From Rhynchopus sp. YZ270_cl-10 (taxonomy: Eukaryota; Euglenozoa; Diplonemea; Diplonemida; Diplonemidae): a DNA stretch of 64,000 bases. The stretch is taken from contig OZ037884.1 of NCBI GenBank assembly GCA_964035575.1, positions 558,001-622,000 of the forward strand, written 5' to 3'. Below are positions 58,401 through 64,000 of the stretch, one piece after another (the stretch's first letter is position 1; the number at the start of each line of letters is the position of its first letter). Under the pieces are notes generated by a model, which was given only the letters and a program-made list of their open reading frames with translations, was not told the origin of the DNA and searched no databases. A program made the position numbers and the translations under genes.

Positions 58401-59244
58401 CTTTCCAGTGCCTGCGTCCCGCCTATGAACGGCGAGGCGTTTGCGCTTTCAACTTCTCTTTGCTGGGTTGAACGCAAAGGACAAAAATATCCCTTTGCTA
58501 AAGGAGGAAAAATATGAGCAAAAAAAGGGCATATTTCTCTCCCAAATCCTGATGCAATACCTGAGAGCTATATAAAGAAACAAAATAAAAATGCAGTTTT
58601 TTATAGAAATTGACTAAAAAAAAAAGGAACGAAAAAAAAAGGCTCGTCATTTTATAAATAACTTTTTGTTTCTTTTATTTGCATCTCAAGAAAGGCTTCT
58701 CCCCTTTGTGAACGCATTTTTTTTTGTAAATTCTTCGGAATTGCGGATTTATTTCCGTCTTTTTTTGTGTGTGAACTTGGTGTGGCAGCGATTACTAAGG
58801 GGGTAAACCGGCAGAAACACGGGGAATCGGTTATGCTGCTACACCAGAACTCATTTCCCTTTTTTTCTTTTATTTCCGTTATATTTTTCGTTTCTTTGAA
58901 ATTTGTGAGGGGGGAAACCCCCCTGAGACAACATCCCCTCTCTGACCACCATCCATCTTTTTTTATTATCTTTCCAAAAATTTTTAAAAGTTTTTTTTTC
59001 CAGTTTAGTTTGAAACCTCATCTCATTGGTAGACTTCAGCCACAAACCACAAGCCCTCACTGTCACCACAATCCCAGCAGAGTATCTTGGTGCTCGTACA
59101 TGAGCACCAGACCAATGTCATACTTCAAGCCACTGTCTTAACTCATCTTTTTAAAACCCCCTTTTTAACCCTAATGATTGGGGTGATCCGGGGTAGTGTT
59201 CTGCTACGAAATTCGCAAACCAGGAAAAAATGCGATTTTTTTTT
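55408..59244. other. Gene-free stretch with array, hAT end fragment and short repeats
   Basis: Holds hp-C (55531, 57228-57325, 57341), hp-D (57985, 58122), hp-F (57391, 57712, 58409) and a fragment at 55770-55809 matching the right end of the hAT-like element at 60424 (TTTTCCGGAAAA, AGGAAACA, CCTG). It also holds the 7-mer array and a hairpin of ATCAAAATAC repeats with its complement (56668-56748). No gene recognised. Confidence 0.6.
55874..56448 (+). repeat. (CTGTGTA)n heptanucleotide array, ~82 copies
   Basis: 575 bp, one GTAC per unit, directly downstream of a hAT-like terminal fragment. Long Cys-Val-Leu-Tyr-Thr repeat frames are by-products. Confidence 0.97.
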
Positions 59245-60374
59245 GGGTAAATTGCGATAACACGTATACTTTTTTTTTCGATTTGCGATAACACGTACAC
59301 AAAAAGTGTACGTGTTATCGCGAAAAAGTGTACGTGTTTTCGCGAACAAAAACGTACGTGTTTTCCCAGGTACCCAGGTACCCAGGTACCTGGGTACCTG
59401 GTTTGTCAAGGAAACCAAACTTTTTGTCACGGAAAAAGTCGTGACAGGGCACTGGGTACTGGGTACACTGTGTACAAGGATAAAAGTCGTGAAAGAGCAA
59501 CCACAGCTCCACATGACAAACACAAAAGTGTCCAGTCACGTGGGGCATTCATGCACTGAGGAGATAATGATCCAACAATTTACAAGAAAGATTACTTAAC
59601 CTACTGCTGGAAGTTGCCAGGTCGTAGTAACACACAAAGTGTGCCTCCGTTCGGGAATACCGGATATTCTAGAGACCAAAAAGGCCTCTTCCGCTAGTCA
59701 AGGTATAACCGAATGAACGGCCCAAGACCCCCGTGGAGAAGTTAAATGTTGTAATGCTATCAAGTACAAACTGCGACCACTGTCTTACCCTCCTCAATGC
59801 ATGGTGGAAGATGTCTTTGACAACAAATATCCTGTACACAGGTACCCATATTCCCAGACCCACGCAGTACCACGTCGCAGTACTACGCAAAATTTACCAC
59901 CAGACCCTGTGTTCGTGCACCTTAAGTACGTAAGTCTGGTTCCCAGACCCACGCAGTGGCACATGACCGCAAGTGTGAGTGACCCACACAGAGGGATACG
60001 CAAAATTTACCACCAGACCCTGTCTTCTGAATGTCACACGTACATTTTTTTTGAACACTTTTCGCGATAACACGTACATATTTCGCTAAAAAACGGGGTG
60101 CTCGCAACCGCGTTCTAGACCCCCACAGATGCTCAAAAGTGCCAAATTTTGCTTTGAATGGCCTCAAATCGTCGAAATTAGCCATTTTTGGGGCCCAAAA
60201 AAAAAAAAATTCGAGGGTCTAGGTATGGAGAGCGAGCACCTTAGAAGAAGGAAACACGTACATTTTTGTTCGCGATAACACGTATACTTTTTTGACCACT
60301 TTTCGCGATAACACGTATACTTTTTGTGTACGTGTTATCGCAAATGGAAACAAAAAGTATACGTGTTATCGCAA

Positions 60375-60381
<7 letters not shown>
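59245..60381. mobile_element. TIR element with GCGATAACACGTATAC subterminal repeats
   Basis: Ends GGGTAAATTGCGATAACACG at left and its near complement at right (GGGC). About ten direct and inverted copies of GCGATAACACGTAYAC lie within ~130 bp of the ends. The core has a GGTACCCAGG palindrome cluster (59367-59402) and two tandem CCCAGACCCACGCAGT modules (59857, 59941), the second shared with the element at 18431. The flanks are T runs, so the target duplication is unreadable. No transposase. Confidence 0.65.
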
Positions 60382-60414
<33 letters not shown>

Positions 60415-60423
60415 TGGCAGAAT

Positions 60424-61056
60424 CAGGGTGTTTCCTAATTTGCTTCCGCTTCCGGGGATTTGGAAAAAATTGGCCAGGGAAAAAATTTGCGGGAAAAAAT
60501 TAGGGACGTATTTAAAGTGCTTATGTTTTGGTATTTTCCCGAAAGAAGTATGTTCGCTGTTCTGGATCGCTCCAATCATTCAAATAAAGCAGTTTTCGGG
60601 AATTTTTATTTTCACCGATGTTGGGTACCGTGCGCCTGCGGCGCTGCCTGTTCCTACCAGTTTCTACAGGCAAACACTTGGCCCCCTTTACCTTACACTG
60701 ACGGGTTTTGACCAAAACCAAGGACTTGTCCATTTCGTCAAATTGACCCCACCACAGAACGGGCGGATTCCGGAAATGCAAATGCCGGTGTTTTCGGGCA
60801 TTTTCATGTTTTCAGGATCAGGGAGAGAAAATCTGGGTTGTGGGATTTACCTGGTCCCCTTTTCCTTACACTCATTTTGACCAACACCAAGAACTTGGCC
60901 ATTTCGGCAAATTGACCCCACCACAGCGCGGACGGATTCCGGAAATGCCATTCGCGGTGTGTTTTGGGCCTGAAAACCTACCGTTTCTTCAGGGAAAAAA
61001 TTTGCTTCCGGATGTCGAAATTTTCCGGAAAAGTTCCGAAATTAGGAAACACCCTG
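60424..61056. mobile_element. hAT-like nonautonomous element
   Basis: Inverted ends CAGGGTGTTTCCTAATTT match exactly for 18 bp. A perfect 8-bp target duplication GGCAGAAT flanks it (60416-60423, 61057-61064). 633 bp, no transposase. The core contains two tandem copies of a ~100-bp module with AAATTGACCCCACCACAG (60741, 60909), whose third copy is in PPR intron 2, and a TACCGTGCGCCTGCGGCGC module (60626) shared with the element at 14074. Confidence 0.85.
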
Positions 61057-61417
61057 GGCAGAATACTACCCCGGATCACCCCAAATGAGCAAAGCTGTTC
61101 TACTCAAGAAGTGTGTACCAAAGGTAACAACAACAGAACAAAAAAAAGCATTTGATGAAATCAAAAAAGAAAAAGAGAAAAATCCACTCAGACTAAGCAA
61201 CGTGAAGCTAAAGCGCATCTTACCATCCTTAACCAAACATTCTTTGATCCTTGAGACCAAAAGAAAAAAAAAAAAATGACGAAATAAAATGAAAGGGGAG
61301 GCCTGGTGATGGAGGCAAAGGGTCACAGACCTTACACCCCATCACAACACCCCCATTTACTTTCTTTTTATTGTCAGCGTGGGGGGAATTGAATGTCGCA
61401 TTTCCAACTTTTCTTTA

Positions 61418-61455
61418 CCAACGATTTCTAAAGCTACAGTTTCTGTACTTCATTG
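61418..61455 (+). other. Spliced-leader-like sequence at the 5' end of a LINE
   Basis: A 38-nt stretch starting CCAACGATTT and ending CAGTTTCTGTACTTCATTG closely resembles the diplonemid SL exon as I recall it (the TTTCTGTACTNNATTG end is also shared with kinetoplastid SLs). It is followed by GTATAC, which looks like an SL 5' splice site. It lies 82 nt before the LINE ORF1 start. Confidence 0.75.
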
Positions 61456-61537
61456 GTATACACATCACACACCCCACACGACCGTCCCCCCCGGTTCTTT
61501 CCTTGTGGCGCATCTGCCTGGGTCCTCTCCCCCTCAG

Positions 61538-63457
61538 ATGTCGCTCCTAGCGAAAGCCAGAGAGACCTACGACCGTGCGCAAGCACTGGTCCTAGCGTCG
61601 AACTCAGAGGAGACCAAGATCCTTGCACTACAGTGCATTGATCTCTGCCTGAGTGTCCTGGGTGCCCCCCAGCCTAATCCCCCACATGGTGCTGATAACA
61701 GCAACGGCAGCAGCAGGACCGCATTTGGCGGCGGCAGCAGCAACAGCAACATCAACAGCAGCAGCAACAACTACAACAACAACAACAACAACAATTCCAA
61801 CAGAAACAGCAACAGAAACAGCAACAGAAACAGCAACAGCAACAACAACGGCAACAGCAACAGCAACAGCAACAGCAACAACAATGGCAACAGCAACAGC
61901 AACAGCAACAGCAACAACAATGGCAACAGCAACAGCAACGGCAACAGCAACAGCAACGGCAGCAACAATAGAAACCGCTCTGCATGGGTGCAGGTCCCCG
62001 GCAAGAACAGCGGCAGCAACAACAACAACAGCAACAGCAACGGCAACAACAACAACAGCAACAGCAACAGAAACAACAGATACAGTCCGCTGAGTGGCAC
62101 GCGCGGTGAACGTGGAGAGGAGGATGGCGTCAACGACGACGAAGGACGCGACGGCGAGGAGCCCTCGCAGGAATGGGCACACGTGGTGAGAGGCAGCAGG
62201 CAGAAACAGAGGCTGCAGAAGTTTTCGGAGTACCGGCGCATTGCTGAGGAGGAGCCGGATACAGTACGAACGACGTTTTCGCTTATGCGGAGCCAATTCG
62301 GGGGCGCCCCAATTTGCCGGGACGTGGACTTGGTGATGACGGCGATGGACTTGGCGTTCATTGCAGATAACGCAGACGAGGCGAGACTCGCTTGGGAGGC
62401 CGTGCTGACACGCGAGGAGGACATCCGGAACGAGGCTGCCTTCCCGAGGATCGCCGTGTACGCGAAGAAGCGCTTCTGTTCGCGGTGTGTGGCAGTTACG
62501 CTGCGGTCGGAGAATAAGACTCTCAAGCAGCAACGCGATGAGACTTGGTACGCGTGCTACTCCCTACTATGGGTGACGGAGATGACGGAGGCGATGCCGA
62601 AGACGGTACACGTGAATGCACGACCCTCCACCGCAGTACTCATCTGCACGTTATCGGAGAAGTTTGCGGATGCAACGACATGGAGACAAGCGGAGCGCAA
62701 CCCTGGCATTATGATGCCGAGACTGCTGACAGATCTGTGCAAGGTAGTGCAGCACGTGGTGAAGCCCAGCAACGTGTGGGACTACTTCCGCAGAGAGAAC
62801 GAACATGGGAATGGGCATGAAATTAGCCTACGCGTACCGGTGAGTAAGGTGGAGCAGCTGCTGTCGCTGTCGGGGAAACAGGGGCTTTTTCTCAAGCCTC
62901 TGAAGTGGCACTGTGGCGGCGACCAGTACCCTGTGGCCTGGCTGGACCGGTCCGTGACGCTCGAGAGAGCACTAGATTTGAACACACGGAACCCCAACTC
63001 CTGCATAGGGCTGGCTGTGGGAGTGAGTGGGGGTTTGGCCCTAAGGATGAAGCAAGGGGTTGACTTGGACACCGTTCGCAGAGAGCTGCACGGGTCTCTC
63101 GCGCCCATGTCGAACGATCCCTCTCTGGTGAGGTACACAGTGTCGGGTGCACGGCACTACGAGGAGGCGGCAGACGTCATGTCCGTTCTGCAGAGCACGA
63201 GCTGGCCATGCACACAGCTGGCAACATACAAGCGCAAAGGACAGACGTGGCTGATCGTGGCCGCGAGCACCGCCCCGCACTTCACCAACATTGAGCGCCC
63301 AGGCCAGTCCATGGTCACAGTCAGGCCAGCATCGTCTGCGGACAGCCACCGCCCCCGCACTAACAGGTTCACTGGCAAATTGGTGTTCCCATCAGAGTCA
63401 TCCGAGATGGAGACGGAAGTCGTTGAGCCAGAGGCGACAGTAGAGCCCGTGTTGTGA
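61538..63457 (+). CDS. LINE ORF1 protein
   Basis: 639 aa from the ATG (MSLLAKARETYDRAQALVL), which directly follows CTCTCCCCCTCAG, a strong acceptor-like sequence. An N-terminal helix is followed by a long Asn/Ser/Gly low-complexity region (~50-185, from CAACAGCAA-type repeats) and then a folded part rich in charged and aromatic residues (QEWAHVVRGSRQKQRLQKF, FCSRCVAVTLRSENKTLKQQ). No zinc-knuckle array found. ORF1 proteins usually bind the element's RNA as a chaperone. It ends at TGA followed by CGG. An in-frame start further upstream (61379) would need a non-ATG codon. Confidence 0.75.
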   Translation: MSLLAKARETYDRAQALVLASNSEETKILALQCIDLCLSVLGAPQPNPPHGADNSNGSSRTAFGGGSSNSNINSSSNNYNNNNNNNSNRNSNRNSNRNSNSNNNGNSNSNSNSNNNGNSNSNSNSNNNGNSNSNGNSNSNGSNNRNRSAWVQVPGKNSGSNNNNSNSNGNNNNSNSNRNNRYSPLSGTRGERGEEDGVNDDEGRDGEEPSQEWAHVVRGSRQKQRLQKFSEYRRIAEEEPDTVRTTFSLMRSQFGGAPICRDVDLVMTAMDLAFIADNADEARLAWEAVLTREEDIRNEAAFPRIAVYAKKRFCSRCVAVTLRSENKTLKQQRDETWYACYSLLWVTEMTEAMPKTVHVNARPSTAVLICTLSEKFADATTWRQAERNPGIMMPRLLTDLCKVVQHVVKPSNVWDYFRRENEHGNGHEISLRVPVSKVEQLLSLSGKQGLFLKPLKWHCGGDQYPVAWLDRSVTLERALDLNTRNPNSCIGLAVGVSGGLALRMKQGVDLDTVRRELHGSLAPMSNDPSLVRYTVSGARHYEEAADVMSVLQSTSWPCTQLATYKRKGQTWLIVAASTAPHFTNIERPGQSMVTVRPASSADSHRPRTNRFTGKLVFPSESSEMETEVVEPEATVEPVL

Positions 63458-64000
63458 CGGAGCGAGAAGCGTGACCCCGAGTCGCTCGCAGCCCACAACT
63501 ACGAGCAGCTTCCCCGCGAATGCATAGAAACACGCCCTGGTCCCCGCCACTTCCCAAACCGAGCCTCCACATCATCATCATCATCATCATCATTTTCTCC
63601 TCGCCCCTTTTTCCCTCCGTCACTCTCAGACACATCTTCTTCCTCTGCTTCCTCTTCTTCCTCCTCCTCTTCAACGGATAGATCCTCCTCCTCACGTACG
63701 TGCTGCTCTGATGCTGAGAACACGCTTACCCTAACGACGATCAACTGCACATCCCTGCAGAACTACGCGCACACAATCCGCGACCTTCAGTGCGATATCG
63801 TCTGTCTACAAGAGACAAAGTTGACCGAGTCCAAGATATTTGAGATGCAAGACTTCTTCACCACAGTATGGTCCCCAGAGTGGGGCCCCCCCATGGATGG
63901 CGCACTCGTCCATGGCATCCGCAGTCCACACATTGGGGAACGTGGGGGAGTGGCCACCATGCTGAAGAGACCGGGCATCATGTTCCTGGACACCGAACTG
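63458..64000 (+). CDS. LINE ORF2, N-terminal endonuclease (partial)
   Basis: Open from the codon after the ORF1 stop, in the same frame, to the window edge. The first ~88 residues are Ser-rich linker. From ~63725 it reads LTLTTINCTSLQNYAHTIRD and CDIVCLQETKLTE, the first two motifs of the exonuclease-endonuclease-phosphatase fold (Asn of motif I, catalytic Glu in QET). The domain continues with GGVATMLKRPGIMFLDTEL. There is no in-frame ATG before the catalytic Glu. Confidence 0.8.

Larger units (their letters stand above)
61418..64000 (+). mobile_element. LINE (APE-type non-LTR retrotransposon), cut by the window edge
   Basis: 5' part of a non-LTR retrotransposon: SL-like sequence, short 5' UTR, ORF1, then the apurinic-endonuclease start of ORF2. 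The reverse transcriptase must lie beyond the window. APE-type elements in this group include ingi/L1Tc; the SL-targeting SLACS/CZAR elements use a different nuclease. The 5' boundary at the SL sequence is inferred. Confidence 0.8.

Noticed and set aside
61085-61279. 64-codon Lys-rich ORF after the hAT-like element
   Set aside because: Low complexity, ends in a poly-A run, overlaps an hp-C-like remnant, and lacks an acceptor or a known domain.
61379-61537. Upstream extension of LINE ORF1 from 61379
   Set aside because: It would need a non-ATG start and would translate the SL-like sequence; the ATG at 61538 follows a good acceptor and begins a helix-like protein.

Overview
The window looks like nuclear DNA of a euglenozoan protist, most probably a diplonemid. 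Two signs point there. First, a 38-nt sequence at 61418-61455 closely resembles the diplonemid spliced-leader (SL) exon as I remember it. Second, nearly every gene start follows a pyrimidine tract and an AG, as expected for SL trans-splicing acceptors. Genes are sparse, rather GC-rich in coding sequence, and interrupted by GT-AG introns. The space between them is full of homopolymer runs, microsatellites, DNA transposons and dozens of very short stem-loop repeats.

Recognised genes, left to right: a small N-myristoylated-type protein (3811-4632); a 41-codon ORF (15947-16072); a minus-strand gene whose frame switches twice (16491-17708); a three-exon gene of unknown function (20663-22919); a dual-specificity phosphatase (27738-28388); a PPR protein in three exons (32761-34851); the autophagy E1 enzyme ATG7 in four exons (35713-43544), whose first intron carries a complete DNA transposon with a foldback element nested inside it; two candidate terminal exons (44975-45216); a secreted EGF plus beta-propeller protein (45292-46729); two tandem PLAC8 genes (47861-48588 and 52364-53066); between them a GILT thiol reductase whose first redox cysteine is a TGA codon, a probable selenoprotein; a type I membrane protein (54976-55407); and at the right edge a LINE with an SL-like sequence at its 5' end (61418 to the edge).

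Mobile and repeated DNA: two hAT-like elements with perfect 8-bp target duplications; a TTAA-flanked piggyBac-like element built of ~195-bp modules; two related foldback elements; several MITEs; and five tandem arrays, four of which have one GTAC per unit. About 80 copies of short stem-loop repeats (families named here hp-A to hp-F) lie between genes and in introns. Almost all sit on the + strand, the strand of most genes. The genes are unrelated housekeeping or secretory functions and show no operon-like logic beyond a shared strand.
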